A stretch of DNA of 48,687 bases from Cyanobacteria bacterium SZAS LIN-3 (GCA_018266215.1 JAFEAV010000050.1:1-48687), one strand, 5' to 3'; positions 25,107 to 36,639 are shown, counted from the stretch's first letter. Program-made: numbers and translations. The notes: generated by a model from the letters alone, not told the origin.

Positions 25107-26099
25107 TTGGCACTGGTTAAGATTAGTTCGGTCGGCATTGGTGTGCCGCCAAGGATTCTGACCAATCACGACATGGAAAAAATGGTCGATACCTCCGACC
25201 AGTGGATCCAGGAACGCACCGGAATCAAGCAAAGACATATTGTCGATCCCGGCACGACCTGTTCGGACCTGGCCACAGAGGCCGCCCGTCAGGCCATGGA
25301 GAAGGCCGGTCTTACCCCCGACGATATCGAACTCATTATTGTCGCCACCAATACCCCCGATTCGCCCCTGCCGGCGGTCGCCTGCCTGGTGCAGCACAAG
25401 CTCGGCTGCAAGCATGCCTGGGGCTTCGACCTGGCTATAGCCTGTTCCGGTTTTCTCTATGCCATGCAAGTGGGCGTGCAGTTTGTTGCTTCCGGCGCCC
25501 ATAAAAACGTCATCGTCATCGGCGTTGATGTGATGTCCTCGGTTATCGATTATACGGATCGCCAGACCTGCATAATTTTTGGTGATGGTGGCGGTGCCTG
25601 CGTGATTCAGCCCTCGACCAGTGAAGCGGACGGTTGCTTTATCGACTTCCTTCATGAAGTGGACGGTTCCGGCGGAGAGTTTCTCTGTATACCGGCGGGC
25701 GGTAGCGCTCATCCCCCTTCTAAAGAAACTGTGGAACAGGGCCTGCACTTCCTCAAGCAGGATGGTCCGGTTGTTTTCAAGTTTGCCACCAAGCGCATGC
25801 CGGAAATATGTGTGCGCTTGCTCGACCGCAATAATCTTACCGGTGCCGACATCGATGTCTTTATCCCGCACCAGGCTAATTTGCGCATCATCAAGTCAGC
25901 GGTGGAGCGCCTGGGCATACCGATGGAAAAAGTTATCGTCAATATCGATCAGTACGGCAACACCACAGCCGGCACCTTGCCTCTGGCTATGGACACGGCT
26001 CTTAAGGAAGGCCGCCTGAAGAAAGGCGATCTGGTCCTCTTTGCCGCCATGGGCGCAGGACTCAGTGCCGGTGCGGCCCTGATGCGCTGGGGCTACTGA
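25107..26099 (+). CDS. fabH: 3-oxoacyl-ACP synthase III
   Basis: FabH condenses an acyl-CoA with malonyl-ACP to start fatty acid synthesis. The 330 residues match the family's length. The catalytic triad is C113 (IACSGFLYA), H255 (PHQANLRI) and N285 (YGNTTAGT), with the usual 30-residue gap between His and Asn. The start is TTG 25107 (MALVKISSVGIG), which fits the family N-terminus; no ATG or GTG is available. An in-frame CTG at 25068 has a better ribosome site (GGAG, seven bases). A 24-codon ORF (ATG 25046 to TAA 25120) overlaps this start and could couple translation. The usual partner plsX is not adjacent. The 3' end overlaps the convergent histidine kinase gene by 38 bases. Confidence 0.93.
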   Translation: MALVKISSVGIGVPPRILTNHDMEKMVDTSDQWIQERTGIKQRHIVDPGTTCSDLATEAARQAMEKAGLTPDDIELIIVATNTPDSPLPAVACLVQHKLGCKHAWGFDLAIACSGFLYAMQVGVQFVASGAHKNVIVIGVDVMSSVIDYTDRQTCIIFGDGGGACVIQPSTSEADGCFIDFLHEVDGSGGEFLCIPAGGSAHPPSKETVEQGLHFLKQDGPVVFKFATKRMPEICVRLLDRNNLTGADIDVFIPHQANLRIIKSAVERLGIPMEKVIVNIDQYGNTTAGTLPLAMDTALKEGRLKKGDLVLFAAMGAGLSAGAALMRWGY

Positions 26100-28908
26100 T
26101 CCGCTTTTTGATCAGCGCCAGAAGCTTGTTGTTGTCGAAAGGTTTTCTCACCCAGTCGACCGCATCGCGGTTCTGAATCGTCTCCAGATTGGGTGTGGCG
26201 CCGCTCAGGATAATTGCCGGTATGACCCTGTCCGCGCCCTTTTGCTGCTGCATCCAGTTGACGAAAGTAAGACCGCTGCCGTCGGGCAGGTTGACATCGG
26301 CTATCACCAGCGCCGGCTCACAATCTTTATCGAATAATTCTCTGGCACCGGCAATGGTTGCCGCGCGCCTTACTTGATAGCCATTTTTATTGAGCACCGC
26401 CGCCAGTATCATGGCGATTGATTCGCTGTCTTCCAAAAGCAATATCGTCGGCTGGCTCTGAGGCGAGCCCTCCTGGCTGCTGGACATAGAGTTAACCCCA
26501 ATTGATTCGGCTGTATAAGGCGGTAATTCGAACCAGAACTCGGCTCCTTCACCCAGTCGACTGTTGACGCCGATTGTGCCGTTTTGTTTTTCCGCAAGTA
26601 CTTTGGATATGGCCAGGCCGAGCCCGGTGCCGCGATTGACTTGATTTTCGATGCAGGAGAGCTGCTGGAAGGGCCCGAAAATATCCAGCTTTTCACTTTC
26701 GCCAATGCCCGGTCCTTCGTCACGCACGGCAAATCTGATATTGCCGGGTCCCCTGGATGGACTCTGCTCGGCGGATATTTTTACTGTCTTGCCCGGTGGT
26801 GTAAAGCGGATGGCGTTAGAGAGCAGATTGGTCAAAATTTGCATCACCCTGTCGCTGTCACCCAGGCAGTCTCCGGCGGTGCTGGGCAGCACCTCGAGGA
26901 TGACACCACTTTGCTCGGCGTACGGTTTGACCGACTCCACCGTGGCCTGCACGATGTCGCGGGGACTGAGTCGGGCCAGTCGCAGCTCCAGATGATTGGC
27001 CTCGATTTTTTTGATGTCCAGCATATCGCTGATAAGGCGGATCAGGCGATCGCAATTGTCGCGGGCGATGCTTGTGTATTCCAGCGTTTCTCTGGAAATG
27101 TTTCCGGTCAGCCCGCCTTCCACCAGGCCCAGGGCCGCCCGGATGGAGGTAAGAGGTGTGCGCAACTCGTGGGAGATAGTCGAGTAAAACTCGTGCACGT
27201 GCTTTTCCACTTCTTTTTTATTGGTGATATCGTGGGCGATACCGCAGAAGCGTTCAATGTTGCCTTCCTGATCGGTTACCGGGAAGATCCTGGCCCACAT
27301 CCAGCGAGGCCCGGCGCTGCTGGTTTTGGCGATGCGAAATTCAATCTCCAGGCCGGCGGGATCGACAAGGTCCGAGTTAAGCATTTGCAGTACTTTGTCG
27401 CGGTCTTCCTTGACCATGGTTTCAAAAAACAGCGAGGCGTTATTGTATAGATCCTGGCAGCTGGCCCCCCAGAACTCTTCAAAGGCCGGACTGACATAGA
27501 TAAATTCCTTCTGGTCAGCTGAAACGATCCAGAAGACCTCGCGAATGTTTTCGGCCAGCTGTCTGAATTTTGATTCGCTTTCGAGCAGATTTTTTTCGGA
27601 ACGCTGGCGCGCCAGTTCCGCCTCTTTCAAGTCGGTAATGTCGCGGTGTGAGCCCGACATGCGCACAGGCTTGCCCTGAGCGTCATAGCTGCACTGGCCT
27701 CTGGTGCTGATCCAGATATAGTCACCGTCTTTTGTGCGCATACGACACTGCTCGTCGTAAGGCTCCCTTGTTTCCATGTGTCTCTGTACCGCGTCCATGA
27801 CCCGGGGATAATCATCCGGATGAGTGAGGGCGCGGAAAGTCTCAAAATGATTTTCCAGTTCGTGGTCTTCATAGCCGAGCAATGATTTCCACCGGGGTGA
27901 AAAATATGCTTCGTTTGTATTGAAGTCCCAGTCCCAGATGCCGTCGTTGGCGCCGGCTATGGCCAGACTGTAGCTCTCCTGCAACTTCTGGTAATTTTCA
28001 AAAGCATTTTGCCTTTCGACAAATCGTCCTATCTCGCGCCCAATATCCTCAAGAAGAGCAATGCACTCGGCACTGACGCCGATTTCTTCCCTGCTGAAAA
28101 ATCCCAGCAGGCCCCAGTTGAGCCGACCAATGGCAATCGGTACCGAAATAATTTGCTTGTAGTCGGGCAGACGTTCGGGCATGGGCGAGCCGCAGCAGCG
28201 CAGCTCTTGCTCGGATCTGCTGTTGATTACATGGGCTCTGTCCGAAAACCAGTTTGCCGCCGGGAAGCCGGAGGCCAGAACCAGAGAAATGTTATTGCAT
28301 TTGCTCAGTAAAAAAGTCGCATCGGCGTGCGGATCCGCTCTCCAGAGCACCAGTCTTTCGAGCTGGTTGGCTTTTTCATTGGCGCGCCAGGCCAGACCTA
28401 CCTCGCAATCGACAGCCCGCGCTATCACCGGCACCACCGCTGCCAGTGCTTCCGTGTTGTTTGCGGATTCGGCCAGCACTTTGAGCACACCGCTTTTGAG
28501 CTGGGCCGCCCGGTCCACCAGCGCCTGTCCGCTGATATCCTGCATAAACCAGCGGCTGTATCTAAAGAGCTCGCCATCGAGGCAGACATTGGCCTGAAGC
28601 AGAGCCGTCATTTCACCGCCACTGCCTGTGATGAATTTTACCGGTCGGCTCTTCACCGCAGTTCCCGCGGACAGTTCGGCAATCATACCGGCTGCCTCGG
28701 TGGGCTCGGCGAAGAAGTCGCAGACATCGTGTCCGACAAAATCAGATGAATTTACAGCCAGTAAATCGAGACAGGCCTGATTAGCATGCAGGACAGTGCC
28801 TTTGATATCCAGTAAGTACATAGCGATCGGGGCATTTTCGAAAAAATCGAAGTAAGTGTCCCGTTGATTTTCGTTGCCTATACCGCCGCTATTAGCTTCG
28901 CCAGTCAG
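26062..28908 (-). CDS. Soluble hybrid sensor histidine kinase (PAS-GAF-PAS-PAS-HisKA-HATPase-REC)
   Basis: A protein of about 948 residues without membrane helices. The domain order is PAS, a GAF-like region (around AARVVP-type helices to residue 290), two further PAS domains (with WDWDFNTNEAYFSPRWKSLLGY and VFWIVSADQKEFIYVSP), HisKA with SHELRTPL, HATPase (ILTNLLSNAIRFTPPG, RDEGPGIG, GTGLGLAIS) and a C-terminal receiver with the aspartate in IADVNLPDG. The first ATG (28821) would cut into the first PAS domain (FFENAPIAMYLLD). The frame is open to a CTG at 28908, placed about seven bases after GAGGAG, which I take as the likely start. It then overlaps the response regulator gene by 17 bases. 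Ligands are unknown. Confidence 0.88.
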   Translation of the reverse strand: MTGEANSGGIGNENQRDTYFDFFENAPIAMYLLDIKGTVLHANQACLDLLAVNSSDFVGHDVCDFFAEPTEAAGMIAELSAGTAVKSRPVKFITGSGGEMTALLQANVCLDGELFRYSRWFMQDISGQALVDRAAQLKSGVLKVLAESANNTEALAAVVPVIARAVDCEVGLAWRANEKANQLERLVLWRADPHADATFLLSKCNNISLVLASGFPAANWFSDRAHVINSRSEQELRCCGSPMPERLPDYKQIISVPIAIGRLNWGLLGFFSREEIGVSAECIALLEDIGREIGRFVERQNAFENYQKLQESYSLAIAGANDGIWDWDFNTNEAYFSPRWKSLLGYEDHELENHFETFRALTHPDDYPRVMDAVQRHMETREPYDEQCRMRTKDGDYIWISTRGQCSYDAQGKPVRMSGSHRDITDLKEAELARQRSEKNLLESESKFRQLAENIREVFWIVSADQKEFIYVSPAFEEFWGASCQDLYNNASLFFETMVKEDRDKVLQMLNSDLVDPAGLEIEFRIAKTSSAGPRWMWARIFPVTDQEGNIERFCGIAHDITNKKEVEKHVHEFYSTISHELRTPLTSIRAALGLVEGGLTGNISRETLEYTSIARDNCDRLIRLISDMLDIKKIEANHLELRLARLSPRDIVQATVESVKPYAEQSGVILEVLPSTAGDCLGDSDRVMQILTNLLSNAIRFTPPGKTVKISAEQSPSRGPGNIRFAVRDEGPGIGESEKLDIFGPFQQLSCIENQVNRGTGLGLAISKVLAEKQNGTIGVNSRLGEGAEFWFELPPYTAESIGVNSMSSSQEGSPQSQPTILLLEDSESIAMILAAVLNKNGYQVRRAATIAGARELFDKDCEPALVIADVNLPDGSGLTFVNWMQQQKGADRVIPAIILSGATPNLETIQNRDAVDWVRKPFDNNKLLALIKKRISSPSASGPHRH

Positions 28909-29275
28909 AGACCATCTCCTCTACGCGTTTATGCAATTCTAGAGGATCGAATGGCTTGGAGACTATGCCGGCCAGACCAAGGGTGGCGTAGTGTTCCATC
29001 TCTTCTTCCAGAACCTTTGCTGTGACAAGGATTATGGGAATGTCCGAGAGTTCCCTGTCCTGGCGAATTTTTTCAATTGCTTCCAGCCCATCCATTTCCG
29101 GCATCGAGACATCCATCAGGATTACGTCGGGCTGCTGTAAACGCAGTATTTGCAAGGCTTCCTGCCCGTTGCTGCCGGTCAGGATTTGCCAGCTCGTCAG
29201 AGATTCAAGAGCCTTGGCAACGACTTTCTTGTACTCGGCGTTGTCATCAATAAGGAGGACTGTGTCTATATTCAT
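28892..29275 (-). CDS. CheY-like single-domain response regulator
   Basis: A 127-residue receiver domain without an output domain. The acidic pocket is LLIDDN (D10, D11), the phosphorylated aspartate D55 (LMDVSMPEMDG), the switch residue T85 (LVTAK) and the lysine K107 (SKPF). Such proteins relay phosphate or bind targets directly. It precedes the hybrid histidine kinase and overlaps it, so the two form a signalling pair. The gene begins 54 bases after the end of cydB on the same strand. Confidence 0.92.
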   Translation of the reverse strand: MNIDTVLLIDDNAEYKKVVAKALESLTSWQILTGSNGQEALQILRLQQPDVILMDVSMPEMDGLEAIEKIRQDRELSDIPIILVTAKVLEEEMEHYATLGLAGIVSKPFDPLELHKRVEEMVSDWRS

Positions 29276-29329
29276 AGCACTGCTCGCTGGGTCTAATTTG
29301 ATCCTAGCAGGTGCCGGACAAAACAGGGC

Positions 29330-30364
29330 CTAGTAGCTGTAGTTGCTGAGCTTAACCTTACCGTGGAAAACCCAGTAGGTAATGATCGTATAACTGAAAA
29401 CAAAGGGCAGGCCTATTATTGCGATGAGCAGCATGGTTTTGAGTGTGCCCTGGGAGGCCGCCGCATTGTAAACGCTGAGACTGTAGGCCGGACTGATACT
29501 GGAGACTATCAGGTTAGGGAAAATGGCAATACCAAATAGCATGGCCAGCGCACTCAGGGTGGCCATGGAGGAGAGGAAGGCCTGTCCCGGTTTGCGCAAA
29601 AATATGGTCCTGGGGATATTGCCGATGGCCAGGACATTGAGGAGCACCACAGACCAGAGCCAGGGATAGCGCAGGAGGTTGTATGTAGCGCTCGGCACCT
29701 GGGTCAGCGTGACGATTGTTGTGAGCATGTAGAGCACGACAAAGGTCCCGAATGTATGCCAGATCCAGTTGTGCACTTTGGCTTGCAGGTCGCCTTCGGT
29801 TTTGAGATAGAGAAAAATCGAGCCGTGCATGGCGCAGGTGGCAACGGATAAAATGCCGGTCAAAATCGGATAAAGATGCAGATAATTCCAGGACTGACGC
29901 TTGAGCTCAAAGTCGGCTCCTATGGGCAATCCCAGAAAGAGATGACCGATGAGAAAGCCGAAGAGGAAAGCTACGAGCGTGCTTGAGCCGAAGAAGGAAA
30001 GATCCCAGAATCTGAACCAGAAAGGAGTTTTGATTTTGCTGCGGAATTCGATGGAGACGGCACGCATAATCAGGCCGACTAAAATGAACATGATGGCGAA
30101 ATAAAAGCTGGAAAGCGCTGTGGCATAAACATCGGGAAAGGATGCGAAGAGTGCGCCGGCAAAGGTCACCAGCCAGACTTCGTTGCCGTCCCAGAGTGGG
30201 CCGATGGAGTTGAGAATGAGACGCCTTTCTTCTTCGCTATTGGCGATGGGATGCAAAATGCCCACTCCCAGATCGAAGCCGTCCAGCACTCCATAGCCGG
30301 TGAGCAAAACACCGAGCAGCATAAACCAGACCAGATTGAGTGTGTATGCGGCATCGACGTGCAT
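29330..30364 (-). CDS. cydB: Cytochrome bd ubiquinol oxidase subunit II
   Basis: A 344-residue polytopic protein. The N-terminal GVLDGFDLGVGILHP and GPLWDGNEVWLVTFAGALFASFP (split by a helix boundary) are diagnostic for CydB, which stabilises the di-heme site formed with CydA. Length is slightly below the E. coli protein (379). Its ATG overlaps the cydA stop by one base (TGATG). No cydX-like small gene is visible downstream. The enzyme reduces oxygen with quinol at the cytoplasmic membrane and usually has high oxygen affinity. Confidence 0.95.
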   Translation of the reverse strand: MHVDAAYTLNLVWFMLLGVLLTGYGVLDGFDLGVGILHPIANSEEERRLILNSIGPLWDGNEVWLVTFAGALFASFPDVYATALSSFYFAIMFILVGLIMRAVSIEFRSKIKTPFWFRFWDLSFFGSSTLVAFLFGFLIGHLFLGLPIGADFELKRQSWNYLHLYPILTGILSVATCAMHGSIFLYLKTEGDLQAKVHNWIWHTFGTFVVLYMLTTIVTLTQVPSATYNLLRYPWLWSVVLLNVLAIGNIPRTIFLRKPGQAFLSSMATLSALAMLFGIAIFPNLIVSSISPAYSLSVYNAAASQGTLKTMLLIAIIGLPFVFSYTIITYWVFHGKVKLSNYSY

Positions 30365-31881
30365 CAGTTCAAGCCCTCCGGTTTCTTTTCTGCTTCATCT
30401 TTGATGCTTTCTACTACCGGCGGATCCTGTGTTCTCCAGCTATCGGAGAGAGAGGACGGTCCGCGTTTGAGCAGACCGGCGATGGCGGCAAAGGGATCTT
30501 TGGCTTTCGCTACGGCAGCTTCCTTTTCGTGATCAGCGGCTACTTTGGCCGTTTCGGGGGGGCCCAGTTGGATACGATGATTCATCACCCAGACCCAGAC
30601 GAAAAACAAAAATGTGTAGACGAGACCGAACATGATCATCGATCCAATCACATGCTCGGTGCCGATTGCTTTAGACACCGCATCTTTGGTGCGCAAAAGG
30701 CCATAGACAACCCAGGGCTGGCGGCCGACTTCGGCTGCTATCCAGCCGCTTTCATTGGCGGCATAACCACCCAGCACGGAAAAAACATAGATCCATAAGA
30801 GCCATTTTTGTTGGTAGAGTGTGCCGAGTTTGAGGAAAACTAAGCCCAGCGCAGTCATACCAATGAAGCCCAGACCCAGGGCCACCATTAGGTGATAGGA
30901 CTGGAAGGTAAGCCAGACCGGCGGCCGATCTTCCTCCGGCACTTTGTCGAGACCGGCTACGGGTTTATCAAAGTTTTGATGGACAAGGAAGCTCAACATC
31001 CCCGGCACTGCCAGGCCGAATTTTACATCCTTATCTCTGTCCGAGGGCCAGCCGAAACCGTACATGGGTGTGCCACCACTACCGGTGATATAGTGCCCTT
31101 CCAGAGCCGCCAGTTTCACCGGCTGATTTTTAGCTACTCCATCGGCCTGGAAATGGCCTGAGACCAGCATCAGGAAGGAACATACCGCGGCATAGATTAG
31201 CGAAATCTTGACCGTTCTCTGGGCAAAGATTATGTGTTTGTTTTTCAGTAAATAGTAAGAGCCGATACTGAGTGCAAAGAGTGCGCCCAGAATAAAGGCG
31301 CCGAGCCAGACGTGCAAAACTCTGTGCACCATGGACGGGTTGAAAACCATTTGCCAGAAGTTGGTGACTTCGGCCCGGTAGAAACCGGCTACTGTTTTTA
31401 TAATGCGATAGCCGCTCGGGGTCTGCTGCCAGGAATTGGCGACGGTGATCCAGATGGACGAAAAAATCGCCCCCAGTGCCACCATGCAGGTGGCAAAAAA
31501 ATGCGTTTTGGGCTGCACCCGGTCCCAGCCGAAGACGAGCACGGCCAGAAATCCGGATTCCAGAAAGAAAGCAAAAATGGCTTCGGCGGCCAGGGCGGAA
31601 CCGAAGATGTCGCCGACATAGCGTGAATAAGTGGCCCAGTTTGTGCCGAATTGAAATTCCATTACTATGCCGGTGGCCACACCCAGGGCAAAGTTGATGG
31701 CGAAAAGTTTTGTCCAGAAGAGGGACATGGCCTTATACGAGGCATCCCCGGTCTTGATCCAGATGGCCTCGATGATCACCATCAGCACGCCCATGCCGAT
31801 AGTCAGGGGCGGGAAAATGTAATGAAACATGAGGGTGAGGGCAAATTGTATGCGGGAGAGCATCACCACATCGAGGTGCAT
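30364..31881 (-). CDS. cydA: Cytochrome bd ubiquinol oxidase subunit I
   Basis: CydA, 505 residues from ATG 31881, binds the three hemes of cytochrome bd. The start MHLDVVMLSRIQFALTLMFH places a conserved histidine at residue 20, matching the heme ligand His19 of E. coli. GRQPWVVYGLLRT is the family signature. A longer frame to 31938 lies inside the upstream gene and is not used: this ATG overlaps that gene's stop (TGATG). The quinol loop between GSGGTPMYGFGWP and RPPVWLTFQSYHLM lacks an obvious long insertion, suggesting the short-loop type. It is the second gene of an operon. Confidence 0.95.
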   Translation of the reverse strand: MHLDVVMLSRIQFALTLMFHYIFPPLTIGMGVLMVIIEAIWIKTGDASYKAMSLFWTKLFAINFALGVATGIVMEFQFGTNWATYSRYVGDIFGSALAAEAIFAFFLESGFLAVLVFGWDRVQPKTHFFATCMVALGAIFSSIWITVANSWQQTPSGYRIIKTVAGFYRAEVTNFWQMVFNPSMVHRVLHVWLGAFILGALFALSIGSYYLLKNKHIIFAQRTVKISLIYAAVCSFLMLVSGHFQADGVAKNQPVKLAALEGHYITGSGGTPMYGFGWPSDRDKDVKFGLAVPGMLSFLVHQNFDKPVAGLDKVPEEDRPPVWLTFQSYHLMVALGLGFIGMTALGLVFLKLGTLYQQKWLLWIYVFSVLGGYAANESGWIAAEVGRQPWVVYGLLRTKDAVSKAIGTEHVIGSMIMFGLVYTFLFFVWVWVMNHRIQLGPPETAKVAADHEKEAAVAKAKDPFAAIAGLLKRGPSSLSDSWRTQDPPVVESIKDEAEKKPEGLN

Positions 31882-32534
31882 CAGATGCCACCTCCCATCG
31901 AAAGTGCCACGTTGAAGGCAAAAAAGGCGCCGCCGCAAATAATCACGATGAAGTCCGAAAGAGAATATTTCGTATCCAGGGGCAGGTCCGGATTGGTTAT
32001 TTTGTTTAGCTTGATCAAATAGTCGTTGACGAAAATGAAAGGGGCAAAAGTGAAGGTGCCGAGCATGCCCCAGGGCGGCGGAAAGAGCATGCAGCCAATC
32101 AATAAAACCCAGTACAGTACAATCTTTTCGACGGGCAGATTTTGCTCCAGTCCGTAAAGTTTCCCTTCATCTCTCATGGCATTGAGCAGAGGGCGCACGT
32201 AGAAAAGCGGGATGTTTACGCGCCATAGAGGTGAAAGTCCCTTCTCCTGGCGATCTTTCTGGTTTACAAACTGGCGATAAAGCCACCAGATCTCGTAGGC
32301 GTGAAAGGGCATACAGATGCAGAGTAAGGTGAACTTCATCGGTGCTACCGGATGATAGATGATACCTGCATTTTTCTGGTCGGCAATTTTTTTCTGATGG
32401 TTGAGTCTGGCCAGGTAGTCGACGCCGAAATTCTGGTCGCCTTCGGATGCACCTGCTGAAACATTGACTGACTCAGGTTGGGCCGGGTCTTGGTAAGGCG
32501 CTGTTTGCTTGCGCAAATCTTCTGGTTCTGGCAT
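31881..32534 (-). CDS. DUF4234-like membrane protein heading the cyd operon
   Basis: A 217-residue protein with a polar N-terminal tail of about 65 residues, then four or so membrane helices. The segment FTLLCICMPFHAYEIWWLYRQF followed by LSPLWRVNIPLFYVRPL (with a gap between) resembles DUF4234 and similar proteins, in which a Y-x-x-W-x-Y helix is followed by a conserved W-R. I cannot give a function. Its stop overlaps the cydA start by one base, so it is co-translated with cydA and may help assemble or anchor the oxidase. That role is inference from layout. Confidence 0.65.
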   Translation of the reverse strand: MPEPEDLRKQTAPYQDPAQPESVNVSAGASEGDQNFGVDYLARLNHQKKIADQKNAGIIYHPVAPMKFTLLCICMPFHAYEIWWLYRQFVNQKDRQEKGLSPLWRVNIPLFYVRPLLNAMRDEGKLYGLEQNLPVEKIVLYWVLLIGCMLFPPPWGMLGTFTFAPFIFVNDYLIKLNKITNPDLPLDTKYSLSDFIVIICGGAFFAFNVALSMGGGI

Positions 32535-32611
32535 GAGCTTCCCCTCGCCATAATTCTAGCTACAACTAATACAAGCCATCCCTTATATGACGAGACATAC
32601 GCGAAAAATTA

Positions 32612-32629
32612 CCCGCGGGAAAATTTTCC
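32612..32629. promoter_or_regulatory. Two overlapping palindromes upstream of the cyd operon
   Basis: CCCGCGGG (32612-32619) and GGAAAATTTTCC (32618-32629) are perfect palindromes sharing two bases. They lie about 80-100 bases before the first cyd-operon gene and just beyond the rRNA terminator. They could be an operator; no regulator is known. Confidence 0.3.
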
Positions 32630-32634
32630 AAATA

Positions 32635-32665
32635 AAAAGGCCTCCGCTATTAACGGAGGCCTTTT
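32635..32665 (-). terminator. Rho-independent terminator of the rRNA operon
   Basis: A perfect 12-bp stem (AAAAGGCCTCCG / CGGAGGCCTTTT) with a 7-base loop lies four bases after the 3' end of 5S, followed on the minus strand by TTTTTATT. Being A-flanked and T-flanked, it could also work in the other direction, but the cyd operon is transcribed away from it. Confidence 0.9.
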
Positions 32666-32669
32666 ATAA

Positions 32670-32787
32670 TCCTGGCACCGGGCTATCTTCCCGGGAGCTC
32701 TCGCTCCAAGTATTGTCGCTGCTGACTGTCTTTACCTTCGTGTTCGAGATGGGAACGGGTGTGTTCCAGTCGCACGGGCACCAAGAA
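32670..32787 (-). rRNA. rrf: 5S ribosomal RNA
   Basis: A 118-base minus-strand RNA with the conserved 5S core, including CCGTTCCCATCTCGAACACG. Its ends pair (TCTTGGTGCC with GGTGCCAGGA, allowing G-U), which sets the boundaries. It follows 23S with a spacer of about 120 bases that contains a CCTTGG/CCAAGG hairpin. Confidence 0.93.
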
Positions 32788-32839
32788 CCTTTTAGGGATT
32801 CATGGATCGTCCTTGGCTTTTTGGTCCAAGGTGATTCAT

Positions 32840-32865
32840 GTACCCTGAAAACTGCACATTGAGGT
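32840..32865 (-). repeat. 3' arm of the pre-23S processing stem
   Basis: These 26 bases are the inverted complement of 36003-36028 except for two transitions, each giving a G-U pair in the transcript. They lie 46 bases beyond the 3' end of 23S. The arms would pair to form a long helix closing the 23S precursor, the usual substrate of RNase III. Confidence 0.85.
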
Positions 32866-32910
32866 TTTATTTGTATTTTTAATTACTTGATCGTATTTCA
32901 CCAAGTCTGT

Positions 32911-35873
<2,963 letters not shown>

Positions 35874-36002
35874 AACGTTCGTAAGCCTTTTTGTTTTTTT
35901 GATAACAAGCATTTAGGCGTGCAGCTTACAAACGGCGTGTGGGTCACATCGGTAATGCGTGAAGCAGTTACCTTGTCCCCACATCTACTTGGTGGAATAC
36001 GG

Positions 36003-36028
36003 ACCTCAATATGCAGTTTTCAGGATAC
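36003..36028 (-). repeat. 5' arm of the pre-23S processing stem
   Basis: Partner of 32840-32865. It lies about 130 bases before the 5' end of 23S and after the tRNA-Ala(UGC) gene. Together they make a continuous 26-bp helix, 24 Watson-Crick and two G-U pairs, enclosing 23S but not 5S or the tRNAs. Confidence 0.85.
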
Positions 36029-36154
36029 GCGACCGGTTTTGTGACGCCTCTCGGTTGGCGCTCGGGCCTCAGCCCTTTGGAGTGGTAAATAGTATCACAC
36101 CACTCGGATATTTGAAGAGGAACTTTCTTATATCTAGCTCACTCTTCTTGAGAC

Positions 36155-36227
36155 TGGAGGATAGCGGATTCGAACCGCTGACCTTCTCGGTGCAAACGAG
36201 ACGCTCTACCAACTGAGCCAATCCCCC
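36155..36227 (-). tRNA. tRNA-Ala (anticodon TGC)
   Basis: A 73-base cloverleaf. The acceptor stem GGGGGAT/ATCCTCC contains the G3-U70 wobble pair that marks alanine tRNAs, and the anticodon loop is TTTGCAC. The 3' CCA is not encoded. It is the tRNA nearest to 23S, 281 bases before its 5' end. Confidence 0.96.
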
Positions 36228-36399
36228 GCGCTTTTGCGTTCCGCTTTATCACTTCCAGCGATTGCCTTATAGTCGCAATCGGATGGGAGCCGCGGTCCGC
36301 TTGAGCATCTTTCCACTCAGCGCGCTCTTTATTCATCCTACCAACAAGATGGGGAGTTGAATAGAGTGCTAACGCTTTGTTGCAGAAAGCTTTACTTAC

Positions 36400-36473
36400 T
36401 GGGCCATCCTGGACTCGAACCAGGGACCTCACCCTTATCAGGGGTGCGCTCTAGCCACCTGAGCTAATAGCCC
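36400..36473 (-). tRNA. tRNA-Ile (anticodon GAT)
   Basis: A 74-base cloverleaf with acceptor stem GGGCTAT/ATGGCCC and anticodon loop CTGATAA. No encoded CCA. It sits 172 bases upstream of tRNA-Ala(TGC), an unusually long gap for the Ile-Ala pair of rRNA operons; the gap has a CGATTGC/GCAATCG hairpin. Confidence 0.96.
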
Positions 36474-36566
36474 GCAGCAGTTAGAACATAGTAGCACTGC
36501 CCTCACCCCGTGTCTTGTGGCCAACCCAGTTGTTTTAAGGATCTTCACAAAGACAGGGGAAAAACT

Positions 36567-36639
36567 TGGAGATAAGGGGGATCGAACCCCTGGCCTCACG
36601 ATTGCGAACCGTGCGCTCTACCAGCTGAGCTATATCCCC
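36567..36639 (-). tRNA. tRNA-Ala (anticodon CGC)
   Basis: A 73-base cloverleaf with anticodon loop TTCGCAA, so it reads GCG. The acceptor stem GGGGATA/TATCTCC again has the alanine-specific G3-U70 pair, which supports alanine identity. No encoded CCA. It is the first gene of the tRNA-23S-5S transcript, about 35 bases after the presumed start site. Confidence 0.94.

Noticed and set aside
25046..25120. 24-codon ORF overlapping the fabH start
   Set aside because: Too short and with a weak ribosome site to call a gene; kept only as a possible coupling leader in the fabH entry.
32587..32862. Open frame across the terminator and 5S
   Set aside because: It covers a perfect terminator stem and the 5S gene.
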